A stretch of DNA of 47,724 nt from JAVVSK01 sp036654235. GTDB taxonomy: Bacteria; Bacillota; Clostridia; Christensenellales; CAG-138. The stretch is taken from assembly GCA_036654235.1 (NCBI GenBank), contig JAVVSK010000013.1, positions 1-47,724 of the forward strand, in the 5' to 3' direction. A program made the translations under genes and the position numbers. Below the pieces are notes generated by a model. That model made no database searches and was not told where the DNA came from. It saw only the letters and a list, made by a program, of their open reading frames with translations. Shown here one piece after another: positions 24,568 to 33,771 of this stretch (its first letter is position 1; the number at the start of each line of letters is the position of its first letter).

Positions 24568-24772
24568 AACGTCAGATCTCCCAATAAGATACAATGATAG
24601 TTGTAGTTGAATCATATCTATCTTCATATTTTTTATATTGATATTATATGTATTTAAGCATTATATGTCAAATTTCAGTATTTATATACAATTTACGCAA
24701 ACAACTATCGTCAAAAATTAGATTGAAAAATATTTTTCTAATCCTATATGCGGTAATTTACACAGCAATGAA

Positions 24773-24859
24773 TAATCCACAAAGTTTTCCACCGTTTCCA
24801 CAAGCAGGTTAACCCTATATGTCTGCCTTTGTGGATAAAGCGGTGGACAATGTGCATAA
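24773..24859. other. DnaA-box cluster, candidate replication origin
   Basis: Six DnaA-box-like 9-mers lie in 87 bp. One is perfect (TGTGGATAA, 24830-24838) and two have one mismatch (TAATCCACA 24773-24781; TGTGCATAA 24851-24859). Three have two mismatches (24785-24793, 24794-24802, 24842-24850). The left three point one way and the right three the other. AT-rich DNA flanks both sides (24660-24770 and 24897-24912). dnaA is not in the window, so this may be an origin or an accessory DnaA-binding site. Confidence 0.55.
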
Positions 24860-24978
24860 CTTTTTATAAATACGTTTGCATATGCACTCATGGATGATAT
24901 TTTTTTAAAAAAAGACGTTCCTTTTTTCCCGATATTATCTTATAACATAATGGGGCGGTATATGTTTTTTTTGCGTTT

Positions 24979-25911
24979 TTAGCCCGAAAAAACTTTATTC
25001 ATAGCTTTCGCAAGATAATCCATGCTGTTTAACGCCTCGAATAAAGTGTTATTATTATGACCAACTTCGACAAGAAGACACATTGGGCTTATATGTTGAT
25101 TATAGCGCCCCGTCTTTACCCTTATTTTTCTTACGAGTGACTTTGAATACCCCGAAAGTTCTGTGCTTATCTTATTAGCAAGAGCAAAGTTGCTTTCAAA
25201 ATCGGGCATCTCCTTAAACCCCGCGCCGGTCGCGCCTTCTCCCGTCCCAACTACGAACATTAACTTTGCCATTCGCTTTCCGTCTATTTCACAAAAATCG
25301 GTTCCGTTGCTGTTCGTCGAATATGCATCTCTATGTACGTCTATAAAAATTTTTATCGACGGATATTGTTTTTTATATTTTTCCATAGTCAAAACGGATC
25401 TTGAATACGCCGTAGCAAGTTTTGGAGGTTCGTGATCCGTCGTATCGTGAATAACCTTGTAGCCTAAAGCGCGAAGTTTCTCAGCCAAAGCCTCCCCGAC
25501 GGCGACTATGTTTTTCTTATTATCGTTCGTTCGCCATTTCCCGAATTTTTCTTTATATTCGCACCCCGGAGCTTGCGAATATGCCTCGGTCGTATGGGTA
25601 TGATAAATCAAAATTGCCGGTTCCTCCGAACCCTTTAAGTTTCCCGGATCGAACGTCGTATTTTTTAAGTTCAGAAGCTCAAATTTTACGCCGTTCCCGA
25701 CGTTTTTATCAATTGATATTTTTTCAAATTCTATATACTTCTCCGCGTTTTTTTCTTCTCCTTCTATTAGTTCTTGCGGAAAAAACGATATTGCACTGTT
25801 ATATATATTGAACAGCACTGCAACTAAAAACAATAATACGACGGTTACGGCGCGCCCGTCGATGCCCTTTGAAAAACGGATTTTTCTCCGCCTCGATATT
25901 CTGTTTAACAA
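24979..25911 (-). CDS. spoIIP: Stage II sporulation protein P, cell-wall amidase/endopeptidase
   Basis: 310 aa. One TM helix (~21-42) precedes the SpoIIP domain. Conserved zinc-amidase-type motifs are visible: ILIYHTHTTEAY (~100-111), FIDVHRDA (~190) and VEVGHNNN (~283). SpoIIP cuts peptidoglycan with SpoIID during forespore engulfment and, as shown for B. subtilis, is membrane-anchored in the mother cell. It is shorter than the B. subtilis protein. The start is TTG at 25911 with GAGGTG 7 nt upstream. This gene is the main evidence that the organism forms endospores. Confidence 0.92.
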   Translation of the reverse strand: MLNRISRRRKIRFSKGIDGRAVTVVLLFLVAVLFNIYNSAISFFPQELIEGEEKNAEKYIEFEKISIDKNVGNGVKFELLNLKNTTFDPGNLKGSEEPAILIYHTHTTEAYSQAPGCEYKEKFGKWRTNDNKKNIVAVGEALAEKLRALGYKVIHDTTDHEPPKLATAYSRSVLTMEKYKKQYPSIKIFIDVHRDAYSTNSNGTDFCEIDGKRMAKLMFVVGTGEGATGAGFKEMPDFESNFALANKISTELSGYSKSLVRKIRVKTGRYNQHISPMCLLVEVGHNNNTLFEALNSMDYLAKAMNKVFSG

Positions 25912-26040
25912 GACTTTTCACCTCATATTATGTCTATGAGCTTCCTTTTAAAAAAATTGACCTTTTTAAGAAAAAATTTATATGAACCGTCCCTTCCTAC
26001 CAAGAAATAAAATTCGCTATTATATTATTAAATTATTATA

Positions 26041-26165
26041 TTGAAAAAAAGAAAAGATTGTGTTAATCTTAAAGAGGCTGTACTATACGGTCAATTTATG
26101 TTTTGAAGATTTATCGTTAACATGTTCGTGATAATAATTAAAATGCATCTAAGGAAAGTCGGTTT
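26041..26165 (+). pseudogene. Decayed copy of the ilvE promoter, leader and 5' coding end
   Basis: Positions 26041-26116 align without gaps to 30773-30848 (offset 4732) at about 70% identity by my count (53 of 76). This covers the -35 (TTGAAA), the -10 region and the leader down to the ilvE start. The same offset continues into ilvE codons 1-10 (CGTGATA at 26127 and 30859), then a 1-nt indel, fading after ~26165. The start codon is lost and stops appear. The relic promoter (TTGAAA, 17 nt, TAATCT) may still drive the dockerin gene at 26327. Confidence 0.7.
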
Positions 26166-26203
26166 TTTCTTGAGCTTATTGGGGTAATCCAAGCGCCGAC
26201 TTT
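26155..26203 (+). other. Inverted repeat in the leader of the first large dockerin gene
   Basis: AAAGTCGG (26155-26162) and CCGACTTT (26196-26203) can form an 8-bp stem around a 33-nt loop that contains a smaller GCTT/AAGC stem. No T-run follows. No known RNA family is recognised. Apart from this and the ilvE relic, 25912-26326 shows only AT-rich DNA. Confidence 0.4.
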
Positions 26204-26326
26204 ATAGTCACTTTAGTTCTTTAATTATTTCTATCGAAAATGCTTTTTTAACGTTTAACTTGATGAACCGAAAAACTTAAATTTCTCAATTCAAATAATT
26301 TAAAAAAAAGCAGGAGGTATTTGTTT

Positions 26327-29300
26327 ATGAAAAAAATATTGGCGCTATTATTGACAATTGCGTTGCTTCTTCCGTCGCTCACAACTGTCTTTGCAGAATC
26401 CGTTGCACAGGTTATCGGTCCCCGAACTTTAACGGACGAAAAAGCCGAAACGGAATCGCTGGAAACTAAGACTGTAACGGGTGAAAAACGTAATGTGGAA
26501 TTTAAAAAAGCTAAAGATGCGCTGGAGCTTTTCGGCTTTTCATCCTATTACAATGGAGGTCACAGCGAAACATGGTATGGTTTCGTCCGCTTCATGTCCA
26601 ATAGCCCCGAGACGGTCGAATTTCTAAATGATTATTATAACTATTCGTTCGTCGCGGGTGATTATGTTCCAAATGCCCATGCCTTTTTTGCTGTAAGGAG
26701 TAAAGCTAACGTTTTTTCTCTCGTTAGAGTAGACGAAACGACCTATGCCGAAACCGAGATTAAGGTTTATGGCGAGGAATTTTACTTCATGGATATGGCT
26801 TTTGATATTGCTTCCGACGTTATGTACGGAATAAATGGTACTTCGCTTTATTCCGTCGACCTAAATACCGGTGACTATACGGAGGTAGGGGAAACGGGAA
26901 TAGAAGATAATCTATTCACTCTCGCTTGTTCAAGCGAAGGCGTTTTATATACTATCTCAAAGAACGGCGCATTATATACCCTCGATAATGCAACCGGCGC
27001 TTCAACATTCGTCGGCTATACGGATGTCGTTGTAAATTATCTTCAATCTATGACTTGGGATCATATAAACGGTGGACTGTATTGGGCTAACTGCAACGAG
27101 ACTGACGGTATTTTATACTCCGTAGACCCGGCTACCGCCGTCGCTACTCCCATCGGGAATATTTACGATTCAAATATGGAAGTTACCTGTCTATCTACGA
27201 AAAGCGAATTCACGGGCGATCCGGTTTCCGTTACGGGAATTAACCTCGTCCCCGCTACGGCGACCTTAAAACAAAACAAAACGCTTTCGCTAATAGCCCA
27301 GGTTTTACCTTGGGACGCAACCGAAAGAGGCGTTTCTTTTACCTCAAGCAATCCCAATATTGCAACGGTGGATCAAAACGGTGTTGTCACCGCGATATCT
27401 TATGGCGAAACGACAATAACGGCTACTACGACTGATGGTAATTTCAGCTCTGAAAGTATAATAACCGTTCCCGATACCTCTGCTTTAGACGCGGCGTTCA
27501 ATGCCGCAATTAACGCTCCCGGCGGTACCTATAACTTCGTTAACGACGATATTTATCCTTGGGAAATCGTAACCTTAGGCGAAAGAACCGCGGTAAGGAG
27601 TACGAACGTGGGAATAGAAGACAGCCACGCTTTCATCACCCTTTCCGATATAACAATGTACCGGGGAAATACGATAAGCTTCGATTGGTTTACTAGCTGC
27701 GAACGCAAATGTGACGGCATTATATTCTTGATTAACGGAAACAAAATTGATTTGTTCAGTGCTATTAGTTCGGATTTCAGCAATTATGTGTACAATATTA
27801 CCGAAACGGGTACATATACTTTTTCATGGGTATATGCAAAGGACGGCGATGGCTCCGCGGGCGAAGATGTCGGCTATATCGATAACGTCGCCCTCGATAC
27901 AACCCCTCCCGGTCCCGTAACGGGCGTAACCTTAACTCCCGAAACCATAGATATTGTTCAAACACAAACGGCTCAGCTTACGGCTACCGTTCTTCCGGTT
28001 ACCGCCGCCGATATTTTGGTTTCGTTTATATCGAGCGATCCAACCGTCGCGACGGTAGATGAAACCGGATTTGTTAGCGCCTTAACGGCGGGAACGGCGA
28101 TTATAACCGTTACGACGCATGACGGCTCTTTTACCGCTTCGAGTACAGTTAACGTAATCTCGATCACGGATTTAATCGCCCAAATTAACGAGGCTTTAAA
28201 TATTCCTAGCGGAACGCTTTCCTTTGATATGGATATGGTTAATATGTGGATGCCCGACGCTGTTAGCTTCCCCGAAAGAAACGTTGCGCATTCAACTACG
28301 AACGGAATAAAAAACAGCAGCACCTCAATAACCCTAACCACAACGACGTACGGAATGCAAGTTATAATGTTCGATTGGATGGTAAGTTCCGAACAACATT
28401 ATGATAAAGCTACGTTTAGTATAGACGGCGTTGAACAGGCGCAAATTTCCGGTACGACGATGACCGACTTCGAATCCGTGGTTTGTAACGCCGGCTCCGC
28501 GGGTCAACATACCTATACTTGGACATATTTAAAAGATGAATCGGGCGATAAAGGCGCCGATATGCTTTGGGTCGACAACGTTAACTTAATCGCCAATCCC
28601 GAACCTCAAAGCGTAAATCTCCGTACAACCGCGCGGGTGCATAAGGATCAGACGATAAATCTTATCGCTTCAGTCGTCCCTACCTACGCTACCGATACTA
28701 CCCTTACCTATACGACGAGCAACGCTTCTAAGGTAACCGTCGATTCAAACGGTTTTATAACCGGAGTTTCGGAAGGCACGGCTACCGTCACGGCTACCGC
28801 CGTCAACGGGGTCTTTGCCGAATGCGTCATAACGGTATTTGATACAGCGCCCGAGCCGGACGGAATGCTCTACTGTTTCCCCGTCTATCCCGATGGCGTT
28901 ACCGTTGGTCTCGTCGGCCTCGTAAAACTCGACTATAATTCCGGTTTTGCCGAGCTTATTCAGGAACACCCGACCGATATATTCGCCGCCGAATATTATA
29001 ATGGAGTTATATATGCGTACGACGATATGCTTCGCGCATTCTTGACTTTCGACGCAATAACGGGCGAGCTTCTAAGCGCCTTTCCCGTTTCCGAGATCGC
29101 TTACGATATGACCTATGACTATACTACCGATACTATGTATGCCCTTTACGGGAACGGCACGGCGCGCGGTCTTGCTACCGTTAATATGACGACGGGCGCG
29201 CTAAATCATATCAACGGTATGCCCGAAGAATCCCTTATCCTTACTCTCGCCTGCGATAATATGGGTAAACTCTATGGCGTAGCTATGGAGAGCGGAATAT

Positions 29301-30463
29301 TGTATGAAATAAAAAAAGAAACCGCCGAATGCATAGCGATAGGAGATACCGGTATTACCGGCGTTAATTTCGTACAATCAATGACTTACAGCTATGAAAT
29401 GAATACGCTTTATTGGGCTTCTTATCCTGATAAAAATCTGTATTCAGTAGATAGGAATACGGGCGCGACTTCTCTCGTTATGGAAGATCCTATCGGGGAG
29501 GTTTGCGGACTTATGGCTTTTAATAACGCATATGTTTTACCTTCCCCTCCCGCCGCCGTAACCGGAGTTTCTGTCAATCCATCGGAAATTGCTCTTCCTT
29601 GGGGAGAAACGGCTAGGATTAGATCGGTTATTGAACCCGCTAACGCAACGAATAAGAAAGTTACTTGGGCTTCCGAGAATGAAGAAATTGTAACGGTTGA
29701 TAGAAAGGGCAATATATTAGGTATTGGTACGGGAATCGCGACCGTAACGGCTACTACCGTTGACGGCGGGTTCGTTGCCCACTGCGAAGTGACCGTAGGC
29801 AACTGTCCATATCCGGTTCTCGAACCCGGTAAAGCTATGATAAAGCTGACCGTCTCCGAAGTTTGGGGAGACGGAACGGGTTATCAGATGCTCCTCGACT
29901 CGACGCATTCTCTCTTCGGAACGACGATCCCCCAATATGGTCCTCTGACTTACGACGGCGACGCACCTCAGGAAATTTATAATCAATTCGATTATAAAAT
30001 TCCGGAGAACGCCGACGGAAGGCTCACAACTCAAAACATCGTTATTAACGATTCGGTTTACATAATCGTTGATGCCGGGATTTATGATTTTTGCATAACG
30101 AACCCCGTCCCTGGCGAATGCATGTATATCGCCAACAACGGGAACGGTTCATTTGGCACTGGAGATGATTTCGTAGTCGAAGAAGGATATATGTACGAGT
30201 TCAGCATTGATCTTGTCGGGTTGCAGGATTTTACATCCCTTTCTTACGCCTATATCGGAACGTCGGGCGAAACGACCTATGATCCGGGCGACGCGAACCT
30301 CGACGGTCTTGTCAATACCGGCGACGCGGCTTTCGTTTTAAGATCTCTTATCGGTCTTGAAACCCTTTCCGATGCGGGAAGAGCGGTTGCCGACGTTAAT
30401 AACGACGGTCTTGTCAATACCGGCGACGCGGCTCTTATATTGGAAATGTGCCTCAATAATTAA
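26327..30463 (+). CDS. Large secreted modular protein A: propeller, Big_2 x4, jelly-roll x2, DUF2436, dockerin
   Basis: 1378 aa from the ATG at 26327 (8 nt after GGAGGT); the TTG at 26321 is too close to the ribosome site. A signal peptide (1-~24, ending VFA) precedes a propeller-like region (~60-295) with LYSVDLNTGDYTEVG-type blades. Then come Big_2 #1 (~302-383), a jelly-roll-like module (~384-525), Big_2 #2, a second such module (~612-755), Big_2 #3, a second propeller (~840-1068) and Big_2 #4. A DUF2436 domain follows (~1160-1310; VWGDGTGYQMLLD, YDFCITNP), as found in gingipain adhesins. It ends in a two-repeat dockerin (DANLDGLVNTGD, DVNNDGLVNTGD). No enzyme domain is recognised; an adhesive or carbohydrate-binding role is inferred. 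Confidence 0.88.
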   Translation: MKKILALLLTIALLLPSLTTVFAESVAQVIGPRTLTDEKAETESLETKTVTGEKRNVEFKKAKDALELFGFSSYYNGGHSETWYGFVRFMSNSPETVEFLNDYYNYSFVAGDYVPNAHAFFAVRSKANVFSLVRVDETTYAETEIKVYGEEFYFMDMAFDIASDVMYGINGTSLYSVDLNTGDYTEVGETGIEDNLFTLACSSEGVLYTISKNGALYTLDNATGASTFVGYTDVVVNYLQSMTWDHINGGLYWANCNETDGILYSVDPATAVATPIGNIYDSNMEVTCLSTKSEFTGDPVSVTGINLVPATATLKQNKTLSLIAQVLPWDATERGVSFTSSNPNIATVDQNGVVTAISYGETTITATTTDGNFSSESIITVPDTSALDAAFNAAINAPGGTYNFVNDDIYPWEIVTLGERTAVRSTNVGIEDSHAFITLSDITMYRGNTISFDWFTSCERKCDGIIFLINGNKIDLFSAISSDFSNYVYNITETGTYTFSWVYAKDGDGSAGEDVGYIDNVALDTTPPGPVTGVTLTPETIDIVQTQTAQLTATVLPVTAADILVSFISSDPTVATVDETGFVSALTAGTAIITVTTHDGSFTASSTVNVISITDLIAQINEALNIPSGTLSFDMDMVNMWMPDAVSFPERNVAHSTTNGIKNSSTSITLTTTTYGMQVIMFDWMVSSEQHYDKATFSIDGVEQAQISGTTMTDFESVVCNAGSAGQHTYTWTYLKDESGDKGADMLWVDNVNLIANPEPQSVNLRTTARVHKDQTINLIASVVPTYATDTTLTYTTSNASKVTVDSNGFITGVSEGTATVTATAVNGVFAECVITVFDTAPEPDGMLYCFPVYPDGVTVGLVGLVKLDYNSGFAELIQEHPTDIFAAEYYNGVIYAYDDMLRAFLTFDAITGELLSAFPVSEIAYDMTYDYTTDTMYALYGNGTARGLATVNMTTGALNHINGMPEESLILTLACDNMGKLYGVAMESGILYEIKKETAECIAIGDTGITGVNFVQSMTYSYEMNTLYWASYPDKNLYSVDRNTGATSLVMEDPIGEVCGLMAFNNAYVLPSPPAAVTGVSVNPSEIALPWGETARIRSVIEPANATNKKVTWASENEEIVTVDRKGNILGIGTGIATVTATTVDGGFVAHCEVTVGNCPYPVLEPGKAMIKLTVSEVWGDGTGYQMLLDSTHSLFGTTIPQYGPLTYDGDAPQEIYNQFDYKIPENADGRLTTQNIVINDSVYIIVDAGIYDFCITNPVPGECMYIANNGNGSFGTGDDFVVEEGYMYEFSIDLVGLQDFTSLSYAYIGTSGETTYDPGDANLDGLVNTGDAAFVLRSLIGLETLSDAGRAVADVNNDGLVNTGDAALILEMCLNN

Positions 30464-30494
30464 TAAAAAAAGCATTTGCTGATTAATGTTTTTA

Positions 30495-30524
30495 GTCGGG
30501 CGAGATAACTCGCCCGATATTTTT
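30495..30524 (+). terminator. Terminator of dockerin gene A
   Basis: Stem GTCGGGCGAG/CTCGCCCGAT (10 bp, last a G-U pair), ATAA loop, then ATATTTTT. Near-identical hairpins follow the paralogues. The rest of 30464-30772 shows nothing else I can identify. Confidence 0.85.
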
Positions 30525-30772
30525 ATCGCTCCGAATTTTCTTAAGTTAGACTCAAACTGCCGAAAAATTCGTTTTACAAATTTTTAACTGTTATCCTGAA
30601 CGAAAACAGAGGTAGTGAAATTCAGTATTATATTATATCAATAAAAGCAGCAAGCAATCGTTTCATTTCCAACAATTCGGCAATAGATGAATTCGGATAA
30701 TTTGAATTAACAACATAGACTCGTTCTTTGGAAAGTTACCTTCCCTTTTATTATTGGGTTCAAATTTGCGTG

Positions 30773-30801
30773 TTGAAAAAAAAATCGCGTTGTGTTAATA
30801 T
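30773..30801 (+). promoter_or_regulatory. ilvE promoter
   Basis: TTGAAA (30773-30778), 17 nt, TAATAT (30796-30801). A small AGCGG/CCGCT hairpin (30807-30823) and GGAGG (30836-30840) follow in the leader. No T-box is seen. Confidence 0.7.
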
Positions 30802-30847
30802 TAGCGTAGCGGTATTATGCCGCTGATTTACGTTTTGGAGGTTTGTC

Positions 30848-31912
30848 ATGAATATTCCCGTGATACTAACGAAAACGCCCAGGGAAAAGCCGGCTGATGA
30901 AGCGAATCTTGGCTTTGGGAAATTCTTTTCCGATCACATGTTTATTACCGAGTACAACGAATCGGATGGATGGCATAACATGCGGATTGAGCCTTATCAT
31001 AGGCTGTCTTTAGATCCTGCTTGTTCGGTTTTACATTATGCGCAAGAGATTTTTGAAGGTCTTAAAGCTTATCGCGCCGACGACGGAAGAATTTTAATGT
31101 TCCGTGCTAAAGAAAATTGCAGGAGACTGAATCGTTCTGCTATTCGTATGTGTATGCCCGAGATTGATGAAAATATCAATTTTGAGGCTATGCGCAGTCT
31201 TGTTGCGGTTGAGAAGGATTGGATTCCGAAAAGCGAAGGAACTTCTCTTTATCTTCGCCCGACCATGATAGCGAACGACGAAAGCCTCGGCGTTCATGCT
31301 TCTAAAAATTATATCTACTATATAATATGTGCCGCATCCGGCGCATATTATAAGAACGGACTTGCTCCTATCGATATAAAGGTTGAGGATAAATATGTCC
31401 GCGCTGTTAGAGGCGGAATGGGCGAAGCTAAAACCGGCGGAAACTATGCGGGTTCGATAAAAGCGGGCTATGAAGCCGGAAAAGCCGGATTTTCTCAGGT
31501 TCTTTGGCTGGATGGCGAGAGCATGAAATATATTCAAGAGGTCGGCGCAATGAACATGATGTTCGTCATAGACGACACTATTGTAACGGCTAACCTCGAC
31601 GGAAGCATATTACCCGGAATAACCCGTGACAGCGTTTTAACTCTCGCTCGCGAATTTTCTTGGAAAGTTGAAGAGCGTCGGCTTTCCGTTGACGAACTTA
31701 TGACTGCGGGAGAAAACGGAAGGCTTAAAGAGGCGTTCGGAACAGGAACAGCCGCCGTTATATCACCGGTCGGGAAGCTCGCTTATAAGGATAAGATGAT
31801 CGAAATTAATAATGGCAAGATAGGCGAAAAGACTATGCTGTTATATAATAAGCTGGTCAATATCCAACGTGGACGCGAAAAAGAAAACTTCGGTTGGATA
31901 ACCGAAGTATAA
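30848..31912 (+). CDS. ilvE: Branched-chain amino acid aminotransferase
   Basis: 354 aa, a full-length fold-type IV PLP aminotransferase of the longer BCAT subtype. Recognisable segments are HYAQEIFEGLKAYR, LYLRPTMIA, GEAKTGGNYAGS (with the PLP-binding Lys), VLWLDG, and ILPGITRDS. The tail TGTAAVISPVG is conserved. It interconverts Leu, Ile and Val with their 2-oxoacids using 2-oxoglutarate/Glu. It stands alone between dockerin gene A and a surface-protein gene. Its promoter and 5' end are duplicated in decayed form at 26041-26165. Confidence 0.95.
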   Translation: MNIPVILTKTPREKPADEANLGFGKFFSDHMFITEYNESDGWHNMRIEPYHRLSLDPACSVLHYAQEIFEGLKAYRADDGRILMFRAKENCRRLNRSAIRMCMPEIDENINFEAMRSLVAVEKDWIPKSEGTSLYLRPTMIANDESLGVHASKNYIYYIICAASGAYYKNGLAPIDIKVEDKYVRAVRGGMGEAKTGGNYAGSIKAGYEAGKAGFSQVLWLDGESMKYIQEVGAMNMMFVIDDTIVTANLDGSILPGITRDSVLTLAREFSWKVEERRLSVDELMTAGENGRLKEAFGTGTAAVISPVGKLAYKDKMIEINNGKIGEKTMLLYNKLVNIQRGREKENFGWITEV

Positions 31913-32071
31913 AAAAGAGCTAAAGGCTTTTTGAGGCGGCTTTTAGGGTTTGGCGAACAATATATTCGCCAGCCCTATTAGTTGAAACTGCTTAAAGGTT
32001 CTTTTCACCCCTTCATTTACGGTTTGTTGATCCATTTTTATTGGATATTTAATTTTTAGGAGTTGACACCT

Positions 32072-33655
32072 ATGAAAAAGACGACAGGGCTTATAATGGC
32101 GCTCATAATGGCGATATCTCTATTCTCTTTTCAGAATTATTCGGCACAGGCCGCCTCTATTGAGGCTCATGCTAACCCGGAAGCTCTGACGGGGGCGGGA
32201 TATGTAACCGTTACCATAACGCTTAAAAACGATTCGAAAAATCCGATGGAACAGATATATATAACCGGGAACGATTCGTCCTACGATGGATCGGATGACG
32301 TTATAGAGCCGGGAAAGACCCTAAACTGCGTCATAAGCAATGTTCATATAGCTCTCGAACAGTTGGGAACGCCTATACCCTTTCTCGTTTCATGGATGGA
32401 AAAGGATGCGCCTAAAACAAAAACAATAAACGTAACGGTTAAAAAAACCGGAGTTGTCAAACCTTCCGATCCTCCGAGTCAATCGCCCGCCCCAACCGCC
32501 CCGCCCCAAGAAAGCGTTTTAACCGTTAAAAGAACGGCAAGTAAAAACGTAGCCGAGCTTTCTGAAAAAATAACTCTCACCTACGTTGTCCTTAATACCG
32601 GAAACAATTCGATTTCCGGGGTATCACTTACAGATCCGGATATAAGGAAAAACGGGGCGATATTCTCCAACGTTACGATTAAGGCGGGAGATAGCTATAC
32701 GAACGAATATGTCTTCACTATGGGCGATAAGGACGCAACCTCTAAGCCGGTCGTAAAATATGAATTGAACGGCGTAACGCTTAGCGCAACGACGGATTCG
32801 CTAATTATAAAGAGGACACTTACCCAGATCGATCTCTCTGTAAATCAGAGCGAAACGACAGTCAATGGAACGGACTTTACTATAACCGCAACCAATAACG
32901 GAAATAACTCTATAACCGGAGTTTCGATAACGGACGACGCCGGGGTTGCCGTTTCCGAAAAATTTGATCTCGCAATCGGCGGTTCTAAAGCCCTAACTTA
33001 TCACGTCGCTCCGGATGTTACGAGAAATATTTTCTTTACCATTACCGGAACTATGGATAGCGGAGTTCCGTATTCCTCTAAAACGAAGGAATATCCCGTA
33101 TATGCATATGTTGATCCGAATCTCTTAGGTCTTACTCTTGCGGTCGAGGTTGCCGTTCCGCTTAACCATGACGGATACGTTTCCCTTAAATTTACCGTTA
33201 AAAACGAAGGCTCTGTAGCGATGAGCGCGCTTGAACTTAAAGAGGAACGTGGCGGAATTATTTGTAAATTTAAAAATCTCGCTTCCGGCGAGAGCGATAG
33301 CGGCGTTTATAGCATATATGTAGGCGAAGCGCGCGACCTAAACTTCGTCCTTTCCTCAAAAGATGCGGTCGGAAAAGCTTGCGAATATAAGACCCTTATA
33401 AGCGCGGCAACTATAATCGGAGGCGAAATTCTAAGCCCATCGGCGACGGCGGTCGCTCCGGGCGGAAACGTTGGTTCGACAATAAGCGACGCATTGGTTA
33501 CTATCCTAATTGTCCTCGGAATTTTAACCGGTCTTGCGGGCGTTGCCCTTATCGTACTCTCTGTTTTCGAATTCAAGGAGAAACAGCGCCTTGAAACTAT
33601 GAAACGCGCACAGCATAAAAAGAGATTACAGGATAACAAGGATCAAAATAAATAA
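32072..33655 (+). CDS. Membrane-anchored surface protein with CARDB-like beta repeats
   Basis: 527 aa from the ATG at 32072 (9 nt after AGGAG); a TTG at 32063 overlaps that site. Signal peptide (~1-28, ending AQA). A first beta domain (~30-130), a Pro/Ser linker (~137-152), then three or four CARDB/DUF11-like Ig-fold repeats marked by NTGNNSISGVSLTD, NNGNNSITGVSITD and VKNEGSVAMSALEL. A C-terminal TM helix (~475-500) and a basic Lys/Arg/Gln tail place the domains outside the cell. A strong hairpin closes the gene. The function is unknown; a scaffold, ligand-binding or secretion-assisting role is possible. Confidence 0.75.
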   Translation: MKKTTGLIMALIMAISLFSFQNYSAQAASIEAHANPEALTGAGYVTVTITLKNDSKNPMEQIYITGNDSSYDGSDDVIEPGKTLNCVISNVHIALEQLGTPIPFLVSWMEKDAPKTKTINVTVKKTGVVKPSDPPSQSPAPTAPPQESVLTVKRTASKNVAELSEKITLTYVVLNTGNNSISGVSLTDPDIRKNGAIFSNVTIKAGDSYTNEYVFTMGDKDATSKPVVKYELNGVTLSATTDSLIIKRTLTQIDLSVNQSETTVNGTDFTITATNNGNNSITGVSITDDAGVAVSEKFDLAIGGSKALTYHVAPDVTRNIFFTITGTMDSGVPYSSKTKEYPVYAYVDPNLLGLTLAVEVAVPLNHDGYVSLKFTVKNEGSVAMSALELKEERGGIICKFKNLASGESDSGVYSIYVGEARDLNFVLSSKDAVGKACEYKTLISAATIIGGEILSPSATAVAPGGNVGSTISDALVTILIVLGILTGLAGVALIVLSVFEFKEKQRLETMKRAQHKKRLQDNKDQNK

Positions 33656-33670
33656 ACATTCAAAAATCAT

Positions 33671-33695
33671 AGCGGCGGGGGAAACCCCCGCCGCT
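33671..33695 (+). terminator. Strong GC hairpin after the CARDB-like gene
   Basis: 11-bp perfect stem AGCGGCGGGGG/CCCCCGCCGCT with an AAA loop; no clean T-run follows, so termination is likely but not certain. Confidence 0.6.
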
Positions 33696-33771
33696 TAAAG
33701 GATCTTTAAAAATGGAATTAAAAAATACGCTTAAAAGCTTCTTTTTATACGTACAAGTGAAAGGATAGTCA

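Noticed and set aside
30525..30772. T-box or other amino-acid-responsive leader for ilvE
   Set aside because: No T-box consensus or anti-terminator pair is visible, and the promoter at 30773 leaves only a ~40-nt leader.
31944..31978. TGGCGAA/TTCGCCA hairpin after ilvE as a terminator
   Set aside because: The stem is fair but no T-run follows on either strand; left as an unclassified hairpin.
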